NCBI RefSeq assembly: GCF_000238375.3
Contig: NZ_AHBZ03000014.1
Span: 682,001-746,000 of the forward strand
Reading direction: 5' to 3'
DNA from: Pseudoalteromonas citrea
GTDB taxonomy: Bacteria; Pseudomonadota; Gammaproteobacteria; Enterobacterales; Alteromonadaceae
DNA length: 64,000 bases
The notes below the pieces were generated by a model. It had not been told where the DNA came from. It was given only the letters and a program-made list of their open reading frames with translations, and made no database searches. Every line of letters starts with the position of its first letter. Positions within the stretch are counted from its first letter, which is position 1. The translations under genes and the position numbers were made by a program. This document shows, in pieces, positions 1 to 8,832 of this stretch.

Positions 1-78
1 CAAGCTCTTGCCCATATTGCTCTGGCATTTTGTATGCCATTGAATATACCGCTACCTTATCAATATGAAGTAACATAA
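1..78 (+). CDS. holA: C-terminal end of DNA polymerase III delta subunit (partial)
   Basis: The window opens inside a reading frame that runs from base 1 to a TAA at 76-78, giving 25 codons ending in PYQYEVT. The tail is too short for a domain call. HolA, the clamp-loader delta subunit, normally sits directly before nadD in gammaproteobacteria, and the helical hydrophobic tail (LAHIALAFCMPL) resembles the HolA C-terminus. The stop lies two bases before the nadD start, so the two are probably co-transcribed. The identification rests mainly on gene order. Confidence 0.55.
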   Translation, partial: QALAHIALAFCMPLNIPLPYQYEVT

Positions 79-80
79 CC

Positions 81-710
81 ATGATTGCTTTATTCGGTGG
101 GACATTCGATCCTATTCACAGTGGCCACCTGAATATGGCCCGAAACTGCGTCGCCCAATTGTCGTTAACGCAATTACATTTTTTACCATGTGCATTGCCA
201 GTACATAAAGCCGCACCCGGCATTACTGAGCAACACCGTTTAGCCATGCTCAGTCTTGCAATACAAAACAACCCACACTTTGCTCTGGATACTCGCGAAC
301 TACAGCGTGAAGGCCCGTCCTACTCTCTACTTAGTATTCAAGAGTGCCGTGCTGAAAACCCAGATACGCCACTGCTTTTTTTAATGGGTATGGACTCATT
401 TAACAACTTACCTAGCTGGTTTGAATGGCAAAAAATCACATCCTTATGCCACATTATTGTCTATCAAAGACCAGGGGAAGTTCGTTCGAGTAACGACGTA
501 CTTAGCACCTACCTGAGTAACTGCGAAATAACGGAACCGACCCTATTGCGCAGTCGTCTAGGTGGATTATGCTATTTTTTGACCGGTACTGTAGAAGATG
601 TGTCATCCAGTGAAATTCGCGAACGCTTAAAACATCAACAACATACGGAACGTTTCTTAGAACCGAAAGTCAGAGAGTATATTCGTAAACATAACTTGTA
701 TGCTGATTAA
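81..710 (+). CDS. nadD: Nicotinate-nucleotide adenylyltransferase
   Basis: This enzyme joins nicotinate mononucleotide to AMP from ATP to make deamido-NAD, the late step of cytosolic NAD synthesis. The 209-residue protein opens with the nucleotidyltransferase signature GGTFDPIHSGH at residues 6-16. A second signature, SSSEIRERL, lies near residues 174-183 and corresponds to the ISSTxIR ATP-binding motif. Length and order of motifs match bacterial NadD. The ATG at 81 is two bases after the upstream stop and no better start exists. A short gap of about 54 bases separates it from rsfS. Confidence 0.96.
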   Translation: MIALFGGTFDPIHSGHLNMARNCVAQLSLTQLHFLPCALPVHKAAPGITEQHRLAMLSLAIQNNPHFALDTRELQREGPSYSLLSIQECRAENPDTPLLFLMGMDSFNNLPSWFEWQKITSLCHIIVYQRPGEVRSSNDVLSTYLSNCEITEPTLLRSRLGGLCYFLTGTVEDVSSSEIRERLKHQQHTERFLEPKVREYIRKHNLYAD

Positions 711-764
711 GGTCTTTTGCTGTGCTAAAATCGCCGACTATTTTATAACTTAAGAGAAAATCAG

Positions 765-1082
765 TTGAATTCAGAGCAACTTTTAGACTTTGCATTAGAC
801 AAAGTTGATGATATGAAAGCCCGTGACGTTGTTAAATTAGACGTAAGAGATGTATCGACCGTAACAGATTACCTTGTTGTTTGTTCAGGCAATTCAAAGC
901 GTCATGTACAATCAATCGCGGACAACGTAGCAAAAGCTGCACGCCATGCCGGTGAAGAGCCTCTTGGCCAAGAAGGGCAAGATGTAGGTGAGTGGGTACT
1001 GGTTGATTTAGGTGATGTCGTTGTTCACGTCATGCAAGACCAAACTCGTAGCCTATATGATCTAGAGAAACTTTGGGGCTAA
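765..1082 (+). CDS. rsfS: Ribosomal silencing factor RsfS
   Basis: RsfS binds ribosomal protein uL14 and blocks subunit joining when nutrients run low. The 105-residue protein is full length for the family. It keeps the core pattern [16 protein letters not shown] near the N-terminus and the ending [25 protein letters not shown]-like block (residues about 80-105). The start is TTG at 765. It is chosen because the family N-terminus aligns from there, while the next ATG at 813 would remove conserved residues. The upstream sequence has only a weak ribosome-binding site. rlmH follows two bases after the stop. Confidence 0.95.
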   Translation: MNSEQLLDFALDKVDDMKARDVVKLDVRDVSTVTDYLVVCSGNSKRHVQSIADNVAKAARHAGEEPLGQEGQDVGEWVLVDLGDVVVHVMQDQTRSLYDLEKLWG

Positions 1083-1084
1083 CT

Positions 1085-1555
1085 TTGAAAATACAATTGG
1101 TTGCCGTTGGCACAAAGATGCCAGCATGGGTCGAAACAGGATTTAAAGAATATCAACGTCGCTTTCCAAAAGACATGGCGCTAGAGCTACTAGAGATCCC
1201 TGCCGGAAAACGCGGGAAAAATGCTGATATTAAAAGGATTTTGCAAGTCGAAGGAGAGAAAACCTTGGCTGCAATCCCAAAGGGCAACCGAATTGTAACA
1301 CTAGAAGTAACCGGCAAAGCATGGGATACCCATGACTTAGCCAAACATATGCAAAAATGGCAACTCGACGGCAGAGATGTAAGCCTGCTTATTGGTGGTC
1401 CTGAAGGATTAGCACCAAGCTGTATTGCTGCCTCAGAACAAAAATGGTCACTCTCTAATTTAACGCTTCCCCACCCGCTGGTTCGCATTATTGTTGCAGA
1501 AAGCTTGTATCGTGGTTGGAGCTTAAATACAAACCATCCTTACCACCGAGAGTAA
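1085..1555 (+). CDS. rlmH: 23S rRNA pseudouridine-1915 N3-methyltransferase
   Basis: RlmH methylates N3 of pseudouridine 1915 in helix 69 of 23S rRNA. It is a dimeric SPOUT-family enzyme using S-adenosylmethionine. The knot region is visible as LLIGGPEGL followed by [20 protein letters not shown] and the invariant C-terminus TNHPYHRE. The frame is open from a TTG at 1073. The TTG at 1085 is preferred because it yields [11 protein letters not shown], matching the family start, at 156 residues, and leaves two bases after the rsfS stop with a GGGG purine run upstream. The gene is translationally linked to rsfS and lies nine bases before mrdA. Confidence 0.94.
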   Translation: MKIQLVAVGTKMPAWVETGFKEYQRRFPKDMALELLEIPAGKRGKNADIKRILQVEGEKTLAAIPKGNRIVTLEVTGKAWDTHDLAKHMQKWQLDGRDVSLLIGGPEGLAPSCIAASEQKWSLSNLTLPHPLVRIIVAESLYRGWSLNTNHPYHRE

Positions 1556-1564
1556 TTCACGCCT

Positions 1565-3451
1565 ATGCTAAAAAAACGGCCAACCATACGCGACCATTCA
1601 GCTGAAGCAAACCTGTTTGCACGTCGAGCGTTTGTTGGCTTTATTTTTGTTGTGTTACTCATTGGTATGCTCATCATGAACGTATACCACTTACAAGTAA
1701 AAGAATATGACAAATATCAAACTCGTTCTAATGACAATCGCATAAAACTCATCCCTATAGCCCCTAACCGCGGCCTTATATACGACAGAAATGGCGTACT
1801 TCTCGCGGAAAACCGCCCGGTTTATAATTTGGAAGTGGTGCCAGAAGACGTTGATGATTTAGAACAGAACTTAACTGAAGTCTCAAAGCTACTTAATATT
1901 AGTGATGTACAACAAAGTGAGTTTTTAAAAGATATTCGTAAACAGCGCCGTTTCAAAAGCCAAGTGCTTAAAGCCCGTCTTAATGAACAAGAAGTGGCTA
2001 TTTTCTCCGTTAACCAGCATAAGTTTCCCGGTTTTAGTATTGAAGCACGACTCGCACGACATTACCCGTTTGGCGATACACTTACGCATGCACTGGGCTA
2101 TGTTGCCAGATTGAACAAAAAAGAATTAAGTGAGCTTGAGTCGGCAAATTTAGCCACAAATTACCGAGCTACACACGACTATGGCAAGCTTGGCATAGAG
2201 AAATTTTACGAGCGCCTCTTGCATGGCACAGTTGGGTCTCAGCGCGTTGAAGTAAATAACCGCGGCCGTATTATTCGTACACTCAATACCGTTACTCCCA
2301 CCCCAGGTGAAGATTTAGTACTCACATTAGATGTGGGTCTGCAACAAATAGCCCAACATGCCCTCAAAGACGCTCGAGGTGCTATTGTCGTTATGGACCC
2401 AAAAGATGGCGGCATCCTCGCATTGTATTCAAATCCGAGTTACGACCCAAACCTGTTCGTACATGGGATCAGCGGCAAAAACTATAGAAAGCTGCTCAAC
2501 CCAGACCGACCACTCATTAACCGCGCAACCCAAGGCAGTTATGCGCCAGCCTCCACCGTGAAACCCCACCTTGCTATTCTTGGCCTAGAAGAAGGGATTA
2601 TTACCGAACAAACAAAAGTCTGGGACCCTGGCTTTTTTCAAATCCCAAATGTAAAACATAAATGGCGGGACTGGAAACGCTGGGGCCATGGGCATGTTGA
2701 TGTATACCAAGCCATCGAAGAATCATGCGATACCTACTATTATCGCATCGCATATCGAGCAGGCATAACTAAGATCAGTAACTTCATGGCGCAATTTGGT
2801 TTTGGTGATCTATCGGGTATTGATATTCATGAAGAAACAAGCGCCATTATGCCCACAGTGGAATGGAAAAAAGAACGCTTTAAAGAAAACTGGTGGCCAG
2901 GTGACACCATTTCTGTCGGTATTGGCCAAGGTTACTGGACTGCAACGCCAATACAAATCGCCAATGCAGTGACTATTTTGGTCAATAAAGGTGTACATCG
3001 TCAGCCTCACCTAGTACAAGTGACGAAACAAGATAATGATATTAATCAGCTATTTACAGAAGAAAAAAAACCTGTAGAACTCAAAAATCCTGATCATTGG
3101 CGTATTGCCTTAAAAGCAATGCATAACACGGTTGCAAAAACCACAGGGACTGCACATAAAGCTTTTAAAGGTGTTGATTATGACCCAGCAGGTAAAACAG
3201 GTACAGCACAAGTAGTCAGCATTGCTCAAGGCGAAAAATATGATGCCTCTAAACTCAATGAACGTCATCGTGATAACGCCATATATACTGGCTTTGCACC
3301 TTACGATGATCCACGTATTGTTGTTGCTGTTGTAGTTGAAAACCAAGGTGCGGGCAGCTCTGTTGCAGCGCCTGTCGCACGCCAATTAATGGATTATTAC
3401 TTTTCAGCCTACCCTTTGGATAAAACAGTTAATGACACCTCTGAATTATAA
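1565..3451 (+). CDS. mrdA: Penicillin-binding protein 2, elongasome transpeptidase
   Basis: PBP2 cross-links peptidoglycan during cell elongation together with RodA. The 628-residue protein has a short cytoplasmic N-terminus and one membrane anchor (about residues 20-42). A dimerisation domain containing IAPNRGLIYDRNG follows, then a C-terminal transpeptidase. Catalytic motifs are STVK with Ser330, SCD in EESCDTYYY, and KTGT with Lys544. Ser330 has the same number as in the E. coli enzyme, which supports the ATG at 1565. The 3' end overlaps mrdB by 20 bases, so translation of the two partners is probably coupled. Confidence 0.96.
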   Translation: MLKKRPTIRDHSAEANLFARRAFVGFIFVVLLIGMLIMNVYHLQVKEYDKYQTRSNDNRIKLIPIAPNRGLIYDRNGVLLAENRPVYNLEVVPEDVDDLEQNLTEVSKLLNISDVQQSEFLKDIRKQRRFKSQVLKARLNEQEVAIFSVNQHKFPGFSIEARLARHYPFGDTLTHALGYVARLNKKELSELESANLATNYRATHDYGKLGIEKFYERLLHGTVGSQRVEVNNRGRIIRTLNTVTPTPGEDLVLTLDVGLQQIAQHALKDARGAIVVMDPKDGGILALYSNPSYDPNLFVHGISGKNYRKLLNPDRPLINRATQGSYAPASTVKPHLAILGLEEGIITEQTKVWDPGFFQIPNVKHKWRDWKRWGHGHVDVYQAIEESCDTYYYRIAYRAGITKISNFMAQFGFGDLSGIDIHEETSAIMPTVEWKKERFKENWWPGDTISVGIGQGYWTATPIQIANAVTILVNKGVHRQPHLVQVTKQDNDINQLFTEEKKPVELKNPDHWRIALKAMHNTVAKTTGTAHKAFKGVDYDPAGKTGTAQVVSIAQGEKYDASKLNERHRDNAIYTGFAPYDDPRIVVAVVVENQGAGSSVAAPVARQLMDYYFSAYPLDKTVNDTSEL

Positions 3452-4541
3452 GCGTACATTTTGGCAAAAAGTACATCTAGATTGGCCATTGCTATTGGCT
3501 TTAGTCATTATGATGTTGGGTAGCTTAACTGTGGTTTATAGTGCCAGTGGTCAAAACTTGGGTATGATGACTCGTCATGCTACTCGTATGGCGGGTGCAG
3601 TGGTCGCACTGTTATTCATGGCACAGCTTTCCCCGAACACCTTAAAAAGAATTGTGATCCCCCTTTATTTACTTGGCCTTGGAATGCTGATTGCTGTGCT
3701 GTTTGTAGGCGTAAGTAGTAAAGGTGCACAACGCTGGCTGGATTTAGGCGTAACACGCTTTCAACCCTCAGAAATCATGAAAATAGCGGTTCCCATGATG
3801 GTTGCCTGGTATATCGGTCAACATCGCCTCCCGCCTTCAATTTGGAATATTTTAATTGGCTTTGCAATTGTTCTGATACCAACCATTTTAATCAAAGAAC
3901 AACCCGACCTAGGGACTTCAATTCTGATCGCTAGTTCAGGGATATTTGTGTTGTTTTTATCTGGGCTAAGTTGGCGGTTGATCTCAATATCAGCCTTACT
4001 AATGGGCCCCGCAGGTTTTGCATTTTGGCATTACGGAATGCATGCATATCAAAAGCAACGCGTTTTAACGCTATTCAACCCAGAAAGCGACCCTTTGGGA
4101 GCTGGATACCATATAATTCAATCTAAAATAGCCATTGGATCCGGCGGTATTGAGGGTAAAGGTTGGCTGCAAGGAACTCAATCTCAATTAGAGTTTTTGC
4201 CAGAACGACACACTGATTTTATTTTTTCTGTATTAAGTGAAGAGTTTGGCTTGCTCGGCGTGATCCTGCTGCTCAGTGTTTACCTGTTTATTATTGGTCG
4301 CGGTCTGTATATTGCAGTCAATGCGCAAGATGCATTTAGTAAGTTGTTGGCAGGTGCTCTCACGATGACATTCTTTGTGTATATTTTTGTCAATATAGGG
4401 ATGGTTTCTGGATTACTGCCCGTTGTGGGTGTTCCTTTACCACTCATTAGCTATGGCGGTACATCCATGGTCACCTTAATGGCCGGTTTTGGTATTATTA
4501 TGGCGATAGCCACAGATAAGAGAATGCTACTTAAATCATGA
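3432..4541 (+). CDS. mrdB: Rod-shape determining peptidoglycan glycosyltransferase RodA
   Basis: RodA is a SEDS-family integral membrane enzyme that polymerises lipid II during elongation, partnered with PBP2. The 369-residue protein has about ten hydrophobic segments. Family signatures include RWLDLG, RFQPSEIMKI, the EQPDLGTSI block whose aspartate is part of the SEDS active region, GAGYHIIQSKIAIGSGG and LPERHTDFIFSVL. The ATG at 3432 lies inside mrdA, and its stop overlaps the rlpA start as ATGA. These tight junctions place it in one operon with mrdA and rlpA. Confidence 0.96.
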   Translation: MTPLNYKRTFWQKVHLDWPLLLALVIMMLGSLTVVYSASGQNLGMMTRHATRMAGAVVALLFMAQLSPNTLKRIVIPLYLLGLGMLIAVLFVGVSSKGAQRWLDLGVTRFQPSEIMKIAVPMMVAWYIGQHRLPPSIWNILIGFAIVLIPTILIKEQPDLGTSILIASSGIFVLFLSGLSWRLISISALLMGPAGFAFWHYGMHAYQKQRVLTLFNPESDPLGAGYHIIQSKIAIGSGGIEGKGWLQGTQSQLEFLPERHTDFIFSVLSEEFGLLGVILLLSVYLFIIGRGLYIAVNAQDAFSKLLAGALTMTFFVYIFVNIGMVSGLLPVVGVPLPLISYGGTSMVTLMAGFGIIMAIATDKRMLLKS

Positions 4542-5299
4542 TTAAATCGAGTAAAATATTAGTAATATTATGTCTATTAACATTGCTAAATGCCTGTAGC
4601 AGCCGCTATCACATTAAACAAGACAAAGCGCCCTTGCGCGCCCCTACGGCGCTTGAAATGCAAGATGCGTTGATCACAAATGAAGCCAAAAGTGTCAGTA
4701 CAGGCAGGCCTTACACAATTAGAGGCAAGCGTTACAGCCCAATGTCAGATGAGCATGGCTATAACGAAACAGGCGTCGCTTCTTGGTATGGTAGGAAGTT
4801 TCATGGTTACCACACATCCAACGGCGAAATATTCAATATGTTTGACATGAGTGCTGCGCATAAAACGCTTCCCTTACCGAGTTTTGTAAAAGTTACCAAT
4901 ATTGAAAATGGCAAAACAGCCATTGTCAGAGTGAACGACAGAGGACCTTTTCACGACGATCGCCTCATCGACTTGTCTTACGCTGCGGCCTACAAATTAG
5001 GATATCACTTAAATGGTACAGCGAAAGTTAAGGTAGAAGCGATTACCATTGACAGAAGTGCGCCAAGATTGACTTATATCCAAGTGGCCGCAGGAGGAAA
5101 CTTAGAGAACCTTCAAGCACTGTCACAGACACTGCAACAACAATTTCAACTACAGTCACCAATTCATAATGAAAAAGGGCTGTACAAACTGCGGTTAGGG
5201 CCTATTCTTGATGACAAAACAGCCCAAGATATACTTGATAAGCTACGCAAAGGTAAATATAAACATGCCTTCTTGCTTTATAGTGAACATCAACTTTAA
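4538..5299 (+). CDS. rlpA: Septal ring lytic transglycosylase lipoprotein RlpA
   Basis: RlpA is an outer-membrane lipoprotein that cleaves naked glycan strands. The 253-residue protein begins with a lipoprotein signal ending in the lipobox LLNAC (Cys20). A double-psi beta-barrel domain follows (about residues 78-165), with GVASWYGRKFHGYHTSNGE and VRVNDRGPFHDDRLIDLS, where the conserved Asp of NDRGPF is the expected catalytic residue. A C-terminal SPOR domain (about 180-253) should bind denuded peptidoglycan at division sites. The start overlaps the mrdB stop by four bases. Confidence 0.94.
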   Translation: MIKSSKILVILCLLTLLNACSSRYHIKQDKAPLRAPTALEMQDALITNEAKSVSTGRPYTIRGKRYSPMSDEHGYNETGVASWYGRKFHGYHTSNGEIFNMFDMSAAHKTLPLPSFVKVTNIENGKTAIVRVNDRGPFHDDRLIDLSYAAAYKLGYHLNGTAKVKVEAITIDRSAPRLTYIQVAAGGNLENLQALSQTLQQQFQLQSPIHNEKGLYKLRLGPILDDKTAQDILDKLRKGKYKHAFLLYSEHQL

Positions 5300-5345
5300 A
5301 ATATACCGTTAACGCTGATTAAATTTAAATAAAACTGCGAGCATA

Positions 5346-6509
5346 ATGACTTTATTAAAACCAAAACTTATTACTAAATTGTGTGGCCTTGTGTGCTCTG
5401 TATCCTTATTTGCAGCGAACGCACAAATTATACCTTCAGTCCCTCAAATTAATGCCAAAGGGTATTTTTTAGTCGACTTTACTACTGGTAAAGTTATCGC
5501 TTCTGGAGACGCTGATACTAAATTAGCACCCGCTAGCCTCACAAAAATGATGACCAGCTACGTTATCGGCACTGAAATTGTGTCAGGTAATATTGCACCA
5601 ACGGATATGGTGACCATTAGCGAAAAAGCGTGGGCAAAAAACTTTCCAGAATCATCAAAGATGTTTATTGAAGTTGGAAAAAAGGTCAGTGTTGATGATC
5701 TAAATAGAGGGATCATTATTCAATCGGGTAATGACGCCTGTGTTGCACTGGCTGAGCATATCGCCGGCAGTGAAGACGCCTTTGCTGATTTGATGAATGC
5801 GCATTCTGAAAAATTAGGCATGACTAACACCCATTTTATCAATAGTCATGGCCTAGATACTGATCAGCATTATACAACACCCCGTGATATGGCGACATTG
5901 GGCGTTGCGCTTATTCGTGATGTGCCAGAAGAATATGCACTTTATAAAGAGAAGTCATTTACCTTTAACGGCATAAAGCAATATAACCGTAACTCACTAT
6001 TGTGGGATGCGAGCTTAAATGTTGATGGTATTAAAACAGGGCATACCTCCGAAGCTGGCTATAGTCTAGTTACTTCTGCCACCAAAGATGATATGCGCTT
6101 GGTATCAGTCGTTATGGGCACGACCAGTGAACGTGCTCGTATGGTAGAAAGCCGCAAGCTACTTAACTATGGCTTTAGATTCTTTGAAACAATCACCCCT
6201 TACAAAGCAGGTGACAGTTTTGCAGAGCAGCGTATTTGGATGGGCAATAAAGAAACTGTCTCACTAGGCATTTTGGAAGATACCCCGATTACAATCCCAC
6301 GAGGCCAGCGTAAAAACTTACAAGCTAATTTTGAGTTAGATAAAACATTAGAAGCACCGCTGGCCAAAGGCTCGAAAGTGGGCACACTCTTTTTACAGCT
6401 TGATGGCGAAGAAATCGCTAAATATCCGTTAGTTACATTAGAAGAAATTGAAGAAGGTAGCTTCTTTAGCAAAGTATACGACTACTTACGTTTACAGATC
6501 ATGCAATAG
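5346..6509 (+). CDS. dacA: D-alanyl-D-alanine carboxypeptidase (PBP5/6 type)
   Basis: This low-molecular-weight penicillin-binding protein trims the terminal D-Ala from peptidoglycan pentapeptides in the periplasm. The 387-residue precursor has a signal peptide ending near ANA (residue 26). The active-site motifs are SLTK with Ser64, SGN at 127-129, and KTG at 230-232. A C-terminal beta-sandwich domain follows, then an amphipathic tail (FSKVYDYLRLQIMQ) that should anchor it to the inner membrane. It lies 46 bases after rlpA and is followed by a strong terminator, so it closes the elongasome operon. Confidence 0.96.
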   Translation: MTLLKPKLITKLCGLVCSVSLFAANAQIIPSVPQINAKGYFLVDFTTGKVIASGDADTKLAPASLTKMMTSYVIGTEIVSGNIAPTDMVTISEKAWAKNFPESSKMFIEVGKKVSVDDLNRGIIIQSGNDACVALAEHIAGSEDAFADLMNAHSEKLGMTNTHFINSHGLDTDQHYTTPRDMATLGVALIRDVPEEYALYKEKSFTFNGIKQYNRNSLLWDASLNVDGIKTGHTSEAGYSLVTSATKDDMRLVSVVMGTTSERARMVESRKLLNYGFRFFETITPYKAGDSFAEQRIWMGNKETVSLGILEDTPITIPRGQRKNLQANFELDKTLEAPLAKGSKVGTLFLQLDGEEIAKYPLVTLEEIEEGSFFSKVYDYLRLQIMQ

Positions 6510-6527
6510 TTAATAAAGCATTCGTAC

Positions 6528-6556
6528 AACGCCCCTCTTTTGGGGCGTTTTTTTTT
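6528..6556 (+). terminator. Rho-independent terminator after dacA
   Basis: An eight-base GC-rich perfect stem (AACGCCCC with GGGGCGTT), a six-base loop and a run of seven T residues lie 18 bases after the dacA stop. This is a textbook intrinsic terminator for the mrdA-mrdB-rlpA-dacA unit. Confidence 0.95.
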
Positions 6557-6652
6557 ATTGCAAAAATGATAGAATGCCCGACATTATTGAGTATGATGCG
6601 TCAAAAGCGATTCAATCTACTCACATTTACATAAAGTAGTGAGGATACCGTC

Positions 6653-6931
6653 GTGGTAAAACCTGTAAAGAATACTAATTTTGATGAATTTTTAGAATTC
6701 CCATGCCCATTTACATTTAAAATCATGGGCCTTGCAAACGTTAGTTTAACCGATCAAGTAATTGCCAAATTACAAGCTATTGTGCCCGGCGATTATTCTC
6801 CTAAAGTAAAACCTAGCAGCAAAGGAACCTACGAATCTATTACCGTAGTTGCCACTGTGGGCTCTAAAGAAGACATTGAACAAATTTATACTGAGGTTGG
6901 CGGCCTAGACGACGTGCGTTACGTACTATAG
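6653..6931 (+). CDS. ybeD: DUF493 family protein YbeD
   Basis: YbeD-family proteins are small, widely conserved and of unproven function. They have an ACT-like fold and regularly precede lipB. The 92-residue protein contains the family blocks [30 protein letters not shown] and a C-terminus ending DVRYVL. The start is GTG at 6653, preceded at seven bases by GAGGAT. No ATG lies near the family N-terminus. It is 14 bases upstream of lipB, so a role connected to lipoate metabolism is inferred only from context. Confidence 0.93.
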   Translation: MVKPVKNTNFDEFLEFPCPFTFKIMGLANVSLTDQVIAKLQAIVPGDYSPKVKPSSKGTYESITVVATVGSKEDIEQIYTEVGGLDDVRYVL

Positions 6932-6945
6932 TAATAGAGAGCTAT

Positions 6946-7599
6946 ATGAAGCAAAAATCAGTGATAGTACGTCAACTTGGTCGACGCAGTTATGAACCCA
7001 TTTGGCATAAAATGCAGTCTTTTACTGATACTCGGGATGAACATAGCCTCGATGAAATTTGGCTCGTAGAGCATGACCCTATCTTCACTCAGGGTCAAGC
7101 AGGTAAAGCTGAGCACGTTATTGCACCTGGCAATATACCAGTGTTAAAAGTCGATAGAGGCGGCCAAGTAACTTATCATGGCCCAGGCCAACAAATGATG
7201 TATGTACTGTTTAACTTACGCCGATTAAATATCGGGGTACGGGAGCTAGTTACTTGGTTAGAAGAATGCATTGTCGATTATTTGGCGGAGCTTAATATCC
7301 AAGCCTATGCTAAAGCCGATGCACCGGGTGTTTATGTCAATGACAGCAAAATTGCGTCTTTGGGGCTAAGAGTACGTAGAGGGTGTTCGTTCCACGGATT
7401 AGCACTGAATGTCAATATGGACATGGACCCGTTCTTACGAATTAACCCCTGTGGCTACGCAGGGATGAATATGGTCCAAACAAGTGATTTAAATGGTCTA
7501 TCTAACATGAAAGATGTTGGGGATGGGCTGATAAAGCATATGTTACTACGCTTACAAGTAGAGCATGTTGAGCAAATTGAAGGGTTTGAAAACGAATGA
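6946..7599 (+). CDS. lipB: Octanoyl-[acyl-carrier-protein]:protein octanoyltransferase
   Basis: LipB moves octanoate from acyl carrier protein to the lipoyl domains of 2-oxoacid dehydrogenases and the glycine cleavage H protein. The 217-residue protein shows [12 protein letters not shown] (residues 71-82), KIASLG containing Lys135, and NPCGYAG containing Cys169, the catalytic dyad expected for the family. It starts 14 bases after ybeD, and its stop overlaps the lipA start as ATGA. The pair provides substrate and sulfur insertion for lipoate in sequence. Confidence 0.96.
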   Translation: MKQKSVIVRQLGRRSYEPIWHKMQSFTDTRDEHSLDEIWLVEHDPIFTQGQAGKAEHVIAPGNIPVLKVDRGGQVTYHGPGQQMMYVLFNLRRLNIGVRELVTWLEECIVDYLAELNIQAYAKADAPGVYVNDSKIASLGLRVRRGCSFHGLALNVNMDMDPFLRINPCGYAGMNMVQTSDLNGLSNMKDVGDGLIKHMLLRLQVEHVEQIEGFENE

Positions 7600-8561
7600 G
7601 TAAACCAGTAAAAATGGAGCCAGGGGTAAAGCTTCGTGACGCCGAAAAAATGGCACTTATCCCAGTAAAAGTTTTACCGACAGAACGGGAAGAAATGCTT
7701 CGTAAGCCTGAATGGTTAAAAATCCGCTTACCTAAATCTAGTGAGCGTATTGATGGTATTAAACAAGCAATGCGTAAACATGGCTTACATTCAGTTTGTG
7801 AAGAAGCTTCATGTCCAAACCTATCTGAATGCTTCAACCATGGTACTGCTACCTTTATGATTTTAGGTGCAATTTGTACTCGTCGCTGTCCGTTCTGTGA
7901 CGTAGCGCATGGTCGCCCACTAAAGCCTGATGCTGCCGAGCCAGAGAAGTTAGCACTCACCATCAAAGATATGAAGTTAAGCTATGTGGTGATCACATCG
8001 GTTGACCGTGATGACCTCAGAGATGGCGGCGCACAACACTTTGCTGATTGTATCAAAGCAATCCGTAAACACAGCCCAAATATAACCATAGAAATACTAG
8101 TTCCGGATTTCCGAGGCCGCATGGAAAAAGCGTTGGAAATTCTTTCTGAAACCCCACCTGACGTGTTCAATCATAATTTAGAAACAGCACCTCGTTTATA
8201 TAAACTAGCACGTCCAGGCGCTGACTATAAATGGTCTCTTGAACTACTTCGTCGTTTCAAAGAAGCGCACCCAGAAGTTAAAACTAAATCAGGCTTAATG
8301 GTCGGATTGGGCGAAGAAATCTCTGAAATAGAAGAAGTATTGCGTGATCTTAGAGAGCACAATGTTGACATGCTGACTGTGGGTCAATACTTACAGCCGT
8401 CAAAACACCACCTCCCTGTGAAACGTTATGTGCCACCGGTTGAGTTTGACGCACTTAAAGACTACGCTGATGAAATTGGTTTTGTACATGCAGCATCTGG
8501 GCCTTTTGTACGCTCAAGTTACCATGCAGATCAACAAGCCGCAGGCAAAGAAGTAAAATAA
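7596..8561 (+). CDS. lipA: Lipoyl synthase (radical SAM)
   Basis: LipA inserts two sulfur atoms into protein-bound octanoyl groups. The 321-residue enzyme carries both iron-sulfur clusters. The auxiliary cluster is CxxxxCxxxxxC at Cys68, Cys73 and Cys79. The radical-SAM cluster is CxxxCxxC at Cys94, Cys98 and Cys101. The C-terminal part has the conserved RSSYHA region, whose serine is a cluster ligand in the family. The start overlaps the lipB stop by four bases, implying coupled translation. Confidence 0.97.
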   Translation: MSKPVKMEPGVKLRDAEKMALIPVKVLPTEREEMLRKPEWLKIRLPKSSERIDGIKQAMRKHGLHSVCEEASCPNLSECFNHGTATFMILGAICTRRCPFCDVAHGRPLKPDAAEPEKLALTIKDMKLSYVVITSVDRDDLRDGGAQHFADCIKAIRKHSPNITIEILVPDFRGRMEKALEILSETPPDVFNHNLETAPRLYKLARPGADYKWSLELLRRFKEAHPEVKTKSGLMVGLGEEISEIEEVLRDLREHNVDMLTVGQYLQPSKHHLPVKRYVPPVEFDALKDYADEIGFVHAASGPFVRSSYHADQQAAGKEVK

Positions 8562-8586
8562 CGACGCGCAAACTCTATTTTAAAAT

Positions 8587-8620
8587 AAAAAACGCAGCAT
8601 ATTTATTGTTGCGTTTTTTA
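8587..8620 (+). terminator. Probable terminator after lipA
   Basis: AAAAAACGCA and TGCGTTTTTT form an inverted repeat around a 13-base loop, about 25 bases after the lipA stop, and end in a T run. The GC core is short, so strength is uncertain. The A-rich upstream arm would let it work on the other strand too. Confidence 0.7.
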
Positions 8621-8688
8621 ATTATTAAATTAGGCCAACCTAGCCAATTTCCAACCTATTACTGCTGAGTTAACCATCAGATATAAAA

Positions 8689-8710
8689 GTGTTTTTACTT
8701 TTAAAAACAC
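8689..8710. promoter_or_regulatory. Perfect palindrome upstream of the tyrP-like gene
   Basis: GTGTTTTT, a six-base spacer and AAAAACAC form a perfect 8-base inverted repeat about 120 bases before the permease start. No T run makes it a clear terminator. Its position suits an operator, and aromatic permeases are often controlled by TyrR. The arms share only the outer TGT/ACA with the TyrR box (TGTAAA-N6-TTTACA), so the regulator is unknown. Confidence 0.35.
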
Positions 8711-8832
8711 CTCATATTACATTACAATAAATATTTAATTACAATCATTAACATAGATTTATAGCAAAAGTATTTCCTTTTTGTTGCAGCCGTTATATCT
8801 TCCTGTGTCTCTCACAAACAAAAGGGCAATGT

